DNA of 64,000 nucleotides from Paramecium octaurelia. Its lineage: Eukaryota > Ciliophora > Oligohymenophorea > Peniculida > Parameciidae. Below, piece after piece: positions 1 to 11,418 of the stretch; position 1 is the first letter of the stretch; each line of letters opens with the position of its first letter. The translations under genes were made by a program, and so were the position numbers. The notes beneath the pieces were generated by a model. It worked only from the letters and a program-made list of their open reading frames with translations. It was not told the origin of the DNA and did not search any database. Location of the stretch: the NCBI GenBank assembly GCA_905182995.1, contig CAJJDP010000103.1:62001-126000 (forward strand), read 5' to 3'.

Positions 1-3000
1 TTTTGTTTCTCATTCAATGATAATACTTTTTTAATTGAATTACGAGCCTAATCTAATGATTAATCATAAGACATTGGTATTATAGTATCTTATTTCTAGG
101 ATTTATGCACTTTATCCTGCATGAAATTTAAAAGTGCTATTCTAGACTATTTTTAAGTTGATTTTCTTTTATCATAGGTTTTTTTTAAAAGCTTCTCTGC
201 TTATTCCGCTATCTATTGTGCTTATTCAATTTATTTAATTTCTTCTTAATCAATGAAATTTAGTTTTTTCTTAGGAATGAAATTATCAGAGAACAAATTC
301 TATTATGCAATTCGAACCTGTTTGTTTTCTTATTAAGCCTTTAAGTTGGTAACTGCCAAATCTTTATTGGTTTAAACAAAATCAAAATATTCTATCACAT
401 TGAATTCAAGTAATTTATTGAATTCATGTTCTGCTTATTTATCCTTAACCATAACACCTTAAGGACAGGTCATTTTTCTGGCTTGTAATAAACTTTTTGT
501 GATAGGTACTTCTTTGTGAACTTCAGCTTCAGCTTAGCAGATTTATTTTGCATTCTGCTTTACTTCATCTAGTGATTGGCATTTTTAATAGCTCACAAGA
601 TTTTAATTTATATATGACTTAACAACTTAATCCAATGGCTAGTAGGCATCTAAATATATTGAATATATAGTAACTTTTATTGCTGATTTTGAATAGTAAT
701 TCCTTCTACTACCTATAGTTCTTTTCAATTTCGCTTTCAACCTATTTTTCTTTTTCGTCCGATTTAGACCCTTGATTTCTTAAATGAATTAATTCACTTA
801 GGAAGCTCTATCTATGATTAGAATTGACTTTTAAGGTCTTATTCAATTGGGTTTTGATTGATGAATTATGGGATGTATCAATTTAAGTTAAATGACTCTA
901 ATCATTCTTATTATTTGACAATTGCAATTGACTATCATTATAATTTGTTGAAGGCTGTTCAATTGAATGTTAGGAACTGTTATGCTTAAGTTTGAATATT
1001 TTGATTGATTAATTCTTAACAAAGTATTGGGATTGCTATTACTATTACAGGATATTGTCTAAAATCAATTATTTTGGCACTTCTCTACTTTTGATAAAAA
1101 AGGTTTAGTTATTTTGTGAATATTGGTACTTCTCAAAGATCTTTTGTTCGTACTGCTCGACTTGGCTTAATTATTGAAGATCAATTGAAGATTTGCTATT
1201 TTTTAGATGTTCTTTTAAGGAGATTTGGAATACATGAGAAAGCAGCCTACTTATTTCATTCATTTCATCAACGTGATCCTTGTAGTTCTCCTTAATTTCT
1301 GCACTCCTTGTCTCAAATTGGGAAGTAACTTCCTTACAAATTTTGAAGTGTTCTAGTATCTTATTGAAATACACAGCGAGTTAGACGATTTCTAAGCAGC
1401 GATCATAACTATATTAAAATTCATTTACTACTTTTCCATTTGTTGATTAACCAAAGATTGCAATTCAAAATTAACTAAAATCTAACTGATTAATTTGGCT
1501 AATTGAACCTTGACCACATTAAGATCAATATTGCTTTTCATTTTTTCAATCTCACCCAGGATGATTCTAACAGCCTCCATTGTTTATTCAATCGCTTGGA
1601 TGTAATACCAATCAGCCTTATTGTACTCATCTTAATTAAAATGTAATTAATACACAATTCAAAGTATGCATTTCCTATCAACGTTTGTAATTCCCCTCTA
1701 AATAAGGATTGTCTATTGTTGGTTATTGTAACATTCTCAACGACTTGAGTGATTAGGTTAAGGGTTAAGGCGGCGTAAGGAGTTCGATTATATTTGTGAA
1801 AGCGATAAGTGTTGAAGAGGGTTTCCATTAATAAAAAGTAGCAGTTCTGGCACTGGGAATGAAACCAGATATTGGATTTCGGAACGTAATTGCTCACGAT
1901 GTCTTGGGAAAAGAACATTTCCATTTTGTGAGCAAGACTTATCTACTCTGCGTAGAGTTCTTTAAAAAGTTATTTTTTTTTCATTGTTGGAGAGGGAGAT
2001 GCAGCTGGCGAAGCATCTGTTTGAATACTTTCTTTTGCATAGATCTCTAGGAAATCAATGTAAAAGAGACTCAATTCGATGGTGCGATTAAGTAACGATT
2101 GAACTTTGTGAGACTTCTCTGAAAACTTTTGGAAATATCTAGAATTGTTATGGCATAGTGATACTTCTTGAGGATTTTGTTACAACAATGCAATAGTCTT
2201 CTGCATAGCTAAATTTGCAATTATAAAAATTATGGCTAACCCTTGGCCAATTGAGGATCAAAGACCAATCGGTTGATCTTCTGTATGCATTGTCTATACT
2301 GTCCCTTTTTGATTAGGTCATGCGTATCGAAGACCAAGTATTCTCCTGAGATTATTGATTGTTGTCTTATCATAAATTTTATTTATTTCCAGATTATACA
2401 TAAAAACTTGCATTGGATAGTTATAGTTTTCTAAATAATAATGCTACTCAAAATCATAAAAACAAAGTGACACCCCGACTTTACAACGAAATCTATCTCT
2501 TCTTCAATTGGTTTAAGTTACTGAGTTTGCAATTTGAAAGGTAGATGGTCTTCCCATGCAATTGCTGTATCCTTCTTTCTATCAAATCGATTGACTTCTC
2601 AGTGCATTCGTTATTGGATAAGTTGAGAGTGTGTATGTCACTGCGTTTAAGCAGTAGAGTGAGCAAATGGCTGAATCCATTATCAGTGATTCTATTCTTG
2701 GTTAATTTAAGAATTTCAATCTATGAAGCAGACCTTTGGATCAGTTTAAGAAGATCTAGGAGATCTAAATCATTCAAATCTAGAGATCAAATATAGTAGT
2801 TTTACTTTGATTGGTTAAATCCAATTTCTCGATAGGCAATCCTTTAAATAGCAGATCTTGGATGCGAGCGATGCCAGTGGCTTCATATAGTTTACTGGAT
2901 GACAAACTTCTTGAATTTTTGGAATCACGAGATTTGCTATGTTAGCTTTTGCCTCCGAAGGTTAGTTCCCTTGGATTCAATCTCTAATAAGGAGGTTCTT

Positions 3001-4103
3001 CTAAATGATGGGCATTTTTTGAATATTAAAAGGGTTTTGCTGAGGAGTTATCATGGCCCTTTGGTTTTGGACTGTTATCCGAGAGGGATTAGTTAGAATG
3101 GGCATAGGTATAATCATTTGAATCGGTCAATGTTTTGGCTCTCCTTTGTTATGATTGGTTCCTATTATCGCATTTGTATTTTTTGAGTGTACAAAATGTA
3201 GGCAAGTAATCATAGACTGATAGATCGAATTTGAGTTGCATTTCTTTGGTGATGATATGTTAAATATTGAAGGAGGGTTGTTTGTTTAAGTGATTGATAA
3301 CTAATTCAGTCTTGTGAGTGAGGTTATTGACTAAATCTGCTTTAGTGTTTAGATTCTCATCAGAGAGGAGTAGCAACTACTCGATTCTAACTATTCATAA
3401 ATGTGGGGTTTACCTTTCTTGTATTTATTTGATTTCTGCGATTGCTTTTTTGTCGGTTACAATATGCATCTACCTGATATCATCCTCTAGTTTCAAGGCA
3501 ACGATGTTAAGTTCATTAAGGAGTTGACTTTCGATGTTGCTGAGTTTGATTTGTAATTCTGAGAAGTTCTATTGTATTAGTTCTATTAGGCTGCGTTTCT
3601 ATTGAAGGATCATTCTGAAGGCTTCGTTGAAATTGGTTTACTGGTTCAATTCAAATTATTGATGCGATTCTTGTAGTAGTTAATGGGATTGTTGCAATTG
3701 TTCTCTATTCCAAGGGATTTGATCTTGTTGATGAGGGGAGAGGGGTTTTTTGATGGTTACTGAATTGTCAGGGAGGTTGGTGTATAGACGAGTGGTGGAT
3801 TGGGTGATATTCTCTGAGGAGATGTCTTATTGGGAGTGTGGAGTTATTTGGAGTTGGGGATGCAGTAATTCTTGGTTGGTGGGTAGTTAATTGAGTGAGT
3901 CAACTCTGAAGGATTTCCTTGGGGGAGAATATGGAGGATATTGGTTACATGTCATCTGGACAAATTATTTGATTGTTCTTGAGGAGACGTTGGAGACATT
4001 TAAAGCAAAAGGAGTGTCCACAAGCGAGGAGTTTGGGAAGACATTAATTTTAGTCCCAAACGTTGTAACACGATGTGCAATAGTATCGATTGTATGTATT
4101 CAT
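1..4103 (-). CDS. RING finger + leucine-rich repeat protein (3' end beyond left edge)
   Basis: Partial gene; the ATG is at 4103-4101 and the 3' end lies left of base 1. The N-terminus is a RING finger: Cys9/Cys12, then Cys28-x-His30-x2-Cys33-x2-Cys36 and Cys48-Pro-Asp-Asp, with Asp where the eighth ligand is usually Cys. A TRIM-like segment ending in PTNQELL follows, then Gln-rich coiled coil (about 3.75-3.4 kb), then leucine-rich repeats of RNase-inhibitor style around 2.85-2.5 kb (for example IHTLNLSNNE). The C-terminal part is alpha-helical (for example near 1.9-1.2 kb). Inferred short introns, for example one of 31 nt after CPDD and one of 26 nt near 2.79 kb, keep the frame. Inference: an E3 ubiquitin ligase using the repeats for substrate or partner recognition. 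The 3.1-3.3 kb stretch is the least certain, and two adjacent genes cannot be fully excluded. Confidence 0.7.
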
Positions 4104-4260
4104 TGTATTTAATAAATTAATGTTGGTAGAGAGGGAATATGATTATATTATGATTATGATTGTACATTGATTACATAATTATTAAATAAAATAATTAAAT
4201 ATATGAGCTTGTTCTTGAGAAGTAAGAATTCAAATTTGAAAGTCGTTAGCGATAAGAAAG
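4104..4260. promoter_or_regulatory. Divergent intergenic region
   Basis: A 157-bp AT-rich gap lies between the start codons of two divergently oriented genes and must contain both promoters. No named motif is recognisable. This is inferred from gene orientation only. Confidence 0.4.
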
Positions 4261-6323
4261 ATGGATATCTTTGGGTAGCCAATAAACCTCAATCTTGATC
4301 TGAGATCCAAGTACCAGACTTTCTTGGGAGGATTGGTTTCGATGTTCATAGTCTTTCTGTTGATTGGCTACAGTGTGAATGAGATCATTGGGTACACGAT
4401 CCAGAGAGGCATACAGATCACTTAGGAAGTAGTATTTTCGATTTATAGGGGGGGATAGACAAAATTCAATTATGATCCAGATGTGCTGGTATTAAACAAT
4501 TAGAATTTCATTTTTGCCATCAGAGTAGAGCAAGACAGTTTCTACCAGTCCCCTTAATTCGACATTCAGGTTAGATAGCATCAGAACAGCAACGAAGTTT
4601 CATTGGAGTTGTAATAATGCACTTTCCAGCAATTCGTGAGTGTGTTGAATTCGAGTTAGGTGCTGGACTTCTTGGAGGCAAATCAAGTGAACACTTGGTT
4701 GTGTCCCAAGTCCGAGTTCTCGATTGAATTGGAGGGGACAGCGTTTTGTAAGTTTTGATGTAGCTAGGAGGACAGCTTCAATATTTTCGAGTCTGGTGAT
4801 AGAGATTAGTGAATGTAAATCAAGGAGTTCTTGGGGTAGTGAATGTCAGAGCAGAACACAGAAGGACAGTTATAAGGTGTAGATGATAACGAAGAATACA
4901 GTATTAATATTGAGTGATGTAAGTTCATTAATCCATTCAACAATGAATTCGTGGCTGAGGATTACTTGGACAATTCGATGAGTTTGTACTTCTAGCCAGG
5001 AGATCTGCAGAGGATAGATTACCAATTCCATAAGCACATCACTAAGGATTACCAGGGACAAATCAAAATAGAGTAGAGATCCCAATAATATTAGAGGATT
5101 GCTGGATGAGTAAGAGTGGAGTATCTTCTCGACCAATTCATTTAAACAGATCTACGAAGGCAAGAACACTGCAGTCTGGTCTCGTATTGTGTTTACGCGC
5201 AGTAACTTCTCAACCAGTTATAACCGAGAATATCAGACGGTGACTGATTTGTTATCCAAAATAGGAGGCTTGTCTTAATCCGTGATTTCTATTGTAGGAG
5301 TAATAATTACTTATTATAATAGAGCACAATGTAATTAATAAGTACTATTTAGTTTATTTGGATATATCCAACCGTCTTTACGATTACGATTTCAATAGCG
5401 AGCATGATCAAGGCACCAAAGGTTCTGGTTTGGTGGACCCTCTGCAATACAGTGTCCAACTGCATTAGGAATCGTCTCAACCACTCAAGAAGAAGCGGAA
5501 GACTCAGGACAAAACAGATGCTATCAAACAGCCAGAAGAGGATTCCATGGAAGACGACCCACAATTCAAGGAGCGAGTGATGAGAGTGGTGGAGGAGCAG
5601 AAACAAATCATGGATAAATATTAGTTTAAGAGTAGGAAACACTTCCTATTGGCAACCTTCCAACAAACCATATTGATGAAGAAGTCGATCTAACTTAGTC
5701 TCAAGTACTTCTTCTACAAGCTGTTCTGTCAGAAATCAGATCCCAAAGAAGATCCTCATTTGTTCGTTCTGTAGAAGGCGTTAACTTCAGTGCGACAAGA
5801 ATTAGATGTGTTCTCGATTCTAAATCGAATTCATCAACTGGAGAAGTTGAAGAAAATCCTATTGGACAGAGATCAACTGATTCTGTTTAATTATTCCCCG
5901 AAACCTGTCATTGCCGTTTATGAGAAGGACAAGGAAACCGATTTCCTACACTACTCCAAACAACAATCTCTGAAGTAAATGACCCTGATAGAGGTGGCAG
6001 AAGACATTAAGAAGCGACTGAAGACAACTTTCTTATCCAAAGAGCATCTCAGCATCGAAAATGTGTTCAACTCATACAAAGCAATAGCTTCCAAGAACAG
6101 GAAGTCGAATCGCTATTATTACAAGATCAACAGGAAGTTGAAGTAGTTTCTGGGAGATCAAGTCAAGGCCATCATCAAGGCCTCCAAAATATTAAAGTTT
6201 CCTGAAGACGATCACATACCAGACATGGGTGTGCTGGAGATTATGTCAGTGGGAGGAGAGACTGCAGCTCAATACCCATTGAGTATGCGTCCATCTGTGA
6301 ATATAAATCATCAATACTAATGA
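4261..6323 (+). CDS. Ciliate transmembrane protein (N- and C-terminal membrane segments)
   Basis: The start MDIFGQPINLNLDLRSKY is followed by a hydrophobic segment at about residues 25-45 (GGLVSMFIVFLLIGYSVNEI). A long extracytosolic-looking domain follows, then a motif YREYQTVTDLLSKIGGL and a second hydrophobic stretch near 5.28-5.3 kb. The C-terminal tail is basic, charged and alpha-helical (5.37-6.32 kb). This layout, short N-terminal tail, membrane segment, ectodomain, LSxIGGL motif, second membrane segment, matches a large family of ciliate proteins usually annotated only as transmembrane protein; I know no assigned function. Introns near 4.75, 5.1 and 5.3 kb are needed to keep the frame. 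An upstream ATG at 4202 exists, but the family-like start is at 4261. The stop is the TGA at 6321. Confidence 0.75.
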
Positions 6324-6349
6324 TATTTAATATATATTAACGAATTAAC

Positions 6350-8766
6350 ATGTCTGTTATTTTCGAAGACATCGAGGTATTTATACACTACTACTACTAA
6401 CTTAGAATTTACACTATCTCCAATTTCAATTCACCCAAGCCTTACGCATAGCCAAACTCATCTACTATATAGGTACTCTCCTCTCCTTTAGTTTAGAGAA
6501 CTCTCTCCTTCGCAAGGTCACTGTCATCGATAACACTTGCTCCGATAGTGTCATCGTCCAAGCCGAAGTCTCCATGATTTGCACTGACGGCAAACTCGTA
6601 TACTCCTTGCTCGGTAACCTCAATTATGTAACAACCTTAGAGAACGGCGACATCTACTAAATCGAACAACCACCTCGTCTACTCAAAAGTGGAACTCATT
6701 ACAAGTGGATCTCTCCTATCGCAGCCATCGATCAATCTCACAGAGGTTTCATCTGGAAAACCAATAAGCAAATTTATAGTCATTGCAAACACATCTCCTC
6801 TTACTAGAATCGCATCACTCTCATCACCATCGGCGGCAAAATCTTCAACGTTGTCGACAATAACACTCTCCCCATACCATAACTCAATGGATTGAAATTG
6901 AACACCTACTTTAAGAAGTCCATCCTCTTCTCTTTCGGAGGAGTAGCCATAACAGAAAGTGGAGAATTCTATCTCTTCAATCAAAAGATGATCAGAGTCA
7001 AAATCAAAGGCATCCAAGACATTTTCTCCACTGATAAGTACCTCTTCGCTATCCAAAATAACAACACCATTCTACAATACTCCATTGAAGACATCCAAAC
7101 CCATCAATTCTTTACCAACCAGTAGATCTTTCAAAAAATGCATTACTGCAATGACCTCGAATTCAAGTACAAACAGAAACAATTTCAACACATTTCCATC
7201 CTTCAATCAGAATACTCCTTATGTTCATTCGCCTATATCAAAGAGAACAAGATCCTAGACACCAGTCTCAATCTAACTGACCACAAGACCAACCAAACCC
7301 ACAATAAGAGCAATGTGCTCATACTGAAGCAATCCTTATTTGAGGATTGGGACTGCAAAAAGAAAACCATGGATTCCAGAAGATCTACTACCATTGATAA
7401 ACCACTCCAAATAGAACCAGAAGGATTAACTTTAGCCTAAAAACTAGCAACCATAAGGGAAAGCTTAAATTTTGAAAAACCCACTCAACTCCAAGATAAT
7501 AAAGATCGCTGCAGATAAAAAAGTCTCATCCAATTCCATCAAAGCTAAGTGGAAGATCTACCTTATAATCCTACTCCAATCAAATTAGACAATCTGCTTA
7601 ATAAAATTCATGTCAACAAACCAGATAAACCTATTGATCAATTATTGCTGAGTCAAAACAAATAAGAATTACAAGATTCCTTACCCACCTTCTAAAATGA
7701 TAATCAATTCACTAAGAATAATGACACTCTGAACAAGAAGAAGTCTAAATAAAACAATGGCAATTCAAGATCCAATAAAAGATTAGATAGTATGTCCGCA
7801 TAATCTGGTATTGATTTACAAAATAATAGTGGATTCATCTAATAATAAGATAGCTTTGTTGATATCTTGGATACTGATTCCAACAAAAAGGATTTCCCTC
7901 TATAATTACAACCCTTTGATAAACCTAATAAATATAAGAAGAATACTTTGGAGACTATCCAATCCTATGAAAATGAATAAGATCCTAAAACTACTAATCG
8001 CTTGTCACACAAAAAGGATTAAGTACTGCAATAGAGCAATCGATCACCAAACACGAAAACCCTTAAAGATCCTCTCCTGACTGAAAGAAGTTCCACCAAA
8101 AGAAACATAGAATAAGCTAAGTAAGATTTAGAAACCTTGGTTAATATGATTAATAAACAAAAAGAAAACACTGAAACTCAAAAATCTGTTACTACTGTCA
8201 AATCAAGTATAAGGATGATGTCTCCTCCAATCTAAGTAGGATCTGCACTGAGTCGACCAGAAAGTAAAATTACTCCACTAAAAAATAGGAGATCATCTGT
8301 TATTAGTGAAACCTCTCAATAAGAATCTTTTAAGTTGCCTCAGAGAATCTCAAAATAAAGTCTATCTTAAAAATTAATCACTCAATAATCATTCAACTCG
8401 TCAAGTTAAAATTCTTAATTCTAATTCGATTCTAACAACTTTCGGCAATTGAACACCTTATAGGACCAAGAATCATAATTAGACTTCAAAAGTGCCAACA
8501 AACTATTTGATTAATCAATCACACAACAACTCAAAAAAATTGATCAAATTAAAGGACTTAAAAAGGTTCAATGCTCATCATAAGTCAACATACTTCGCAA
8601 TAATAGCTTGAGTAGAAAGTCAACCATAATTGTTAATAATCAACAAACAGCTAAAATGAATTTGAGAAGGTAAGAAGCGATCTTAAAGAAACTATTCTTC
8701 CGATTGGATGTTAGATTAAAACTGTAATAATTAGAGTTTGTAAATAACTTAAAATGTTTGCTATGA
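6350..8766 (+). CDS. RCC1-like beta-propeller protein with long low-complexity tail
   Basis: Starts MSVIFEDIE, followed by an inferred 29-nt intron (6377-6405). The frame is then open without TGA to 8764. The N-terminal ~270 residues contain repeated short strands such as GGVAITESGEFYLFNQ and LFAIQNNNTILQYS, resembling divergent RCC1 blades. No catalytic motif is seen. The remaining ~500 residues are rich in Ser, Gln, Asn and Lys and probably disordered, with many CAA/TAA/TAG glutamines. Inference: a scaffold or regulatory protein. The propeller assignment is tentative; the reading frame itself is secure. Confidence 0.7.
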
Positions 8767-8995
8767 ATCATACTTTTTCATATTTTTATTAATTATAATA
8801 ATATGATAATCTATAAAATTAATAATCAATTAGATAAATACGAAATTGAAAACAATATTAATAATTTAATTCAATTTTTTTAATTTTGAAAAATCTATTG
8901 ATATTTTGTTTAGCTATATTAAATTGATAAAGAACTTCATCATAATAATATATATAAGATTTCAAAAATAGGGAAAATTCTTTTTTATCCAGTAT
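8767..8995. other. AT-rich intergenic region
   Basis: No reading frame, RNA gene or repeat that I can support. It must hold the 3' end of the upstream gene and the promoter of the next plus-strand gene. Confidence 0.4.
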
Positions 8996-9439
8996 ATGCA
9001 ATCTATTAGAATGGGAAAATATATTTTTTATTGCCATAAATGTGCTAATTCTTATCCAAATATAATACTTTACCCTAATTCTAAATTATTGTACAAGTAA
9101 TTTTAGTTGCTAATAGAATAACAAATGGTTTTGAATGATAATTTATTGGGTAGAGATATGGATCTTTTTGTGAGATCAACTTATGTTGAATAAATTCAGC
9201 TCAATTTGTCAATATATAGTTAGAAAGAAGGTAATCGATTTTTAGGAGCAGTATAACTGTTATATAATTTGGTTAGAGCGTTATTGATATGTTAGAAAGA
9301 AAACATTATCAATGTTATTTGCGTCATTGGTAACAATCTTAATAATTTGAATTAAAATATTTTGTTATGCAATGATTAAGGGTAGGGTTTGAATAAAGCA
9401 GGAGAAATCATAAATATAGTGCGATAGGCTCGGTATTGA
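8996..9439 (+). CDS. Small hypothetical protein (147 aa)
   Basis: An intronless frame starts MQSIRMGKYIFYCHKC and ends at TGA 9437. A CxxC pair (residues 13 and 16) near the start could bind metal, but no second pair follows closely. The central part is hydrophobic/alpha-helical (FLGAVQLLYNLVRALLIC). I do not recognise the family. The frame reads TAA/TAG as Gln eight or more times without TGA, and the codon choice looks like that of its neighbours. Real gene more likely than not. Confidence 0.55.
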
Positions 9440-9537
9440 AGATAAATTTCTACCTATAATTTATTTATAATTAATGTGTTATATTTAATTATTTTTAACG
9501 GGGTAGTTAATTCTCATTTTTAAATAATATTATTAAA

Positions 9538-11391
9538 ATGATCAAAAAGATACTTGTTCTTATATTACTTATGGTGGTTGTTACTTCCAAGGTAGATATC
9601 GAGAGAGTTTAGACTGTTATTCGAGATGCCAGAGAAATCTGTTGGAATGAATTAACAGATAATGAGTGGGTCTATCCCACTTACTTGGGCACTCTCTTTT
9701 TGAGTGAGTATTATTTTGAACTCAAGGCACTTGGAATATAGAATTCTTAATTTCAAGAATCCAAATTCACTTAAATTCTACTTGATTCTCAACTTCCCGA
9801 TGGGTCTTGGGTGTAAGTGGAAGATGCTTACATTTAGACTGGGTAATTGGATGCCACCATATTTAATTATTGGTATTTGAAGGCTGTTGGGATTGACATT
9901 CACACTGATACAATGAAGAAGGCATAGGAATGGATTAAGGCAAATGGAGGGATAGAGAAAGCTCAAACTATGACTAAATTTAAGTTGGCGATGTTTGGAT
10001 AGTACCCATGGAAGAAATTGTTCAAAATTCCATTAATATTATTTTATAAAAAGTTCAATCCCCTCTATATCAAGGACATCACAGCTCAATGGGTGTATCC
10101 TCATATGACTGCTTTGGCCTATTTGTAGAATCAGAGGATCATTTTCAATGTGGCTGTCAGCATAAGTGAGTTGTACAAGGGTAAAGCACCAAAGATTAAG
10201 AATCATCAGAAAAAGGGTAGACCTTCATTCTTTATCAACAATCTTGTTTAAGAAATGTTGAAGTTAAGATAACCCATGGGTAGCTTTGGAGGGTACACAG
10301 TATCTACACTGTTATCGATGTTGGCTCTGCATGATTACACTGGAAGAACGAATAAGCATAAGAGTGAGATTAGCGATGCTTTAAGGGTTGGATTTGACTT
10401 TGTCGAATTCAATTATTTCAATTTTAGACAGGCTTATCATGGTAGTTTGGATGATGGAAGATGGTGGGATACTATTTTGATTTCTTGGGCTATGTTGGAG
10501 TCTGGAGAAGACAAAGAAAAGGTGAGACCAATCGTTGAGAATATGTTGTAAAAGGGTGTCTAGCCAAATGGAGGAATAGAGTATGGCTATGATTTTGGTT
10601 ATGCTCCTGATGCTGATGATACTGGTCTCTTATTGTAAGTGTTATCATATTATGGGGATGAATATACAAGTGCCATGGATAAGGGAGCTGAATTTGTTTA
10701 TAGTGTTTAGAATATCGATGGTGGATTCCCTGCTTTCGATAAGGACAAGATGGGAAAAAATCCTTTATATAAATATGCATTCAAAATAGCTGGAATAGCA
10801 GATTCAGCTGAAATATTTGATCCATCTTCACCGGATGTCACTGCTCATATTTTAGAAGGTTTAATAAGTTCTGGTCGAAGTAATTATGATGTGATTGCTA
10901 AATCTTTGAAATATTTTATGGAGACCCAAGAAAAGTTTGGATCTTGGGAAGGTAGGTGGGGCATCAATTACATATATGCTGCAGGTGCCGTATTGCCAGC
11001 ATTAAAGAAGATGAAGTACTCTTTGACAGAGTAATGGGTGGGCAAGGCTGTTAAATGGTTGGTTGGTAAGTAAAATGCAGATGGAGGATTTGGAGAGACT
11101 ACTTTGAGTTACCGTGACTCTAAGAAGTATAATGGGGTTGGAGTGTCGACAGTCACTTAGACGTCTTGGGGATTGTTGGGATTATTGGCAGTGGAAGATC
11201 ATTACGATGTGAAGGAGGCAATTGAGAAAGCAGTGGAATTTTTGTTAGACTCGTTTGAGAGAGATGGTGAATTCAAGGATATTTCAGTAGTGGGTACTGG
11301 TCATAGAGGATTACTGTATTTGCAATATCCAAGCTATGCTCGTTCCTTTCCAATCATTAGTTTGGGTCGCTTCGTAGAATAATAGAGATGA
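9538..11391 (+). CDS. Squalene-hopene / tetrahymanol-type triterpene cyclase
   Basis: Uninterrupted 617-codon frame. It encodes a class II triterpene cyclase: the protonating motif Asp358-Ala-Asp360-Asp361-Thr-Gly (10609-10626) corresponds to the DxDDT motif of squalene-hopene cyclases, not the DCTAE of oxidosqualene cyclases. QW-type repeats are visible (LPDGSW, VQPNGGIEYG, IDGGFPAFDKDK, QNADGGFGE). In ciliates, enzymes of this family cyclise squalene to tetrahymanol or related triterpenoids without oxygen, acting as a sterol surrogate in membranes. The length is close to the usual ~630 residues. Unusually, the protein begins with a strongly hydrophobic stretch (MIKKILVLILLMVVVTS) that looks like a signal peptide or anchor. 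Whether the product is tetrahymanol or a hopanoid cannot be told from sequence. Only 27 bp separate its stop from the next start codon. Confidence 0.9.
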
Positions 11392-11418
11392 TGTTATATT
11401 TAATATAAAATTTTAATT

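Noticed and set aside
1859-3527. Plus-strand standard-code frames at 1859, 2545, 2899 and 3318.
   Set aside because: They are antisense shadows of the minus-strand RING-LRR gene, whose reading shows conserved domain motifs.
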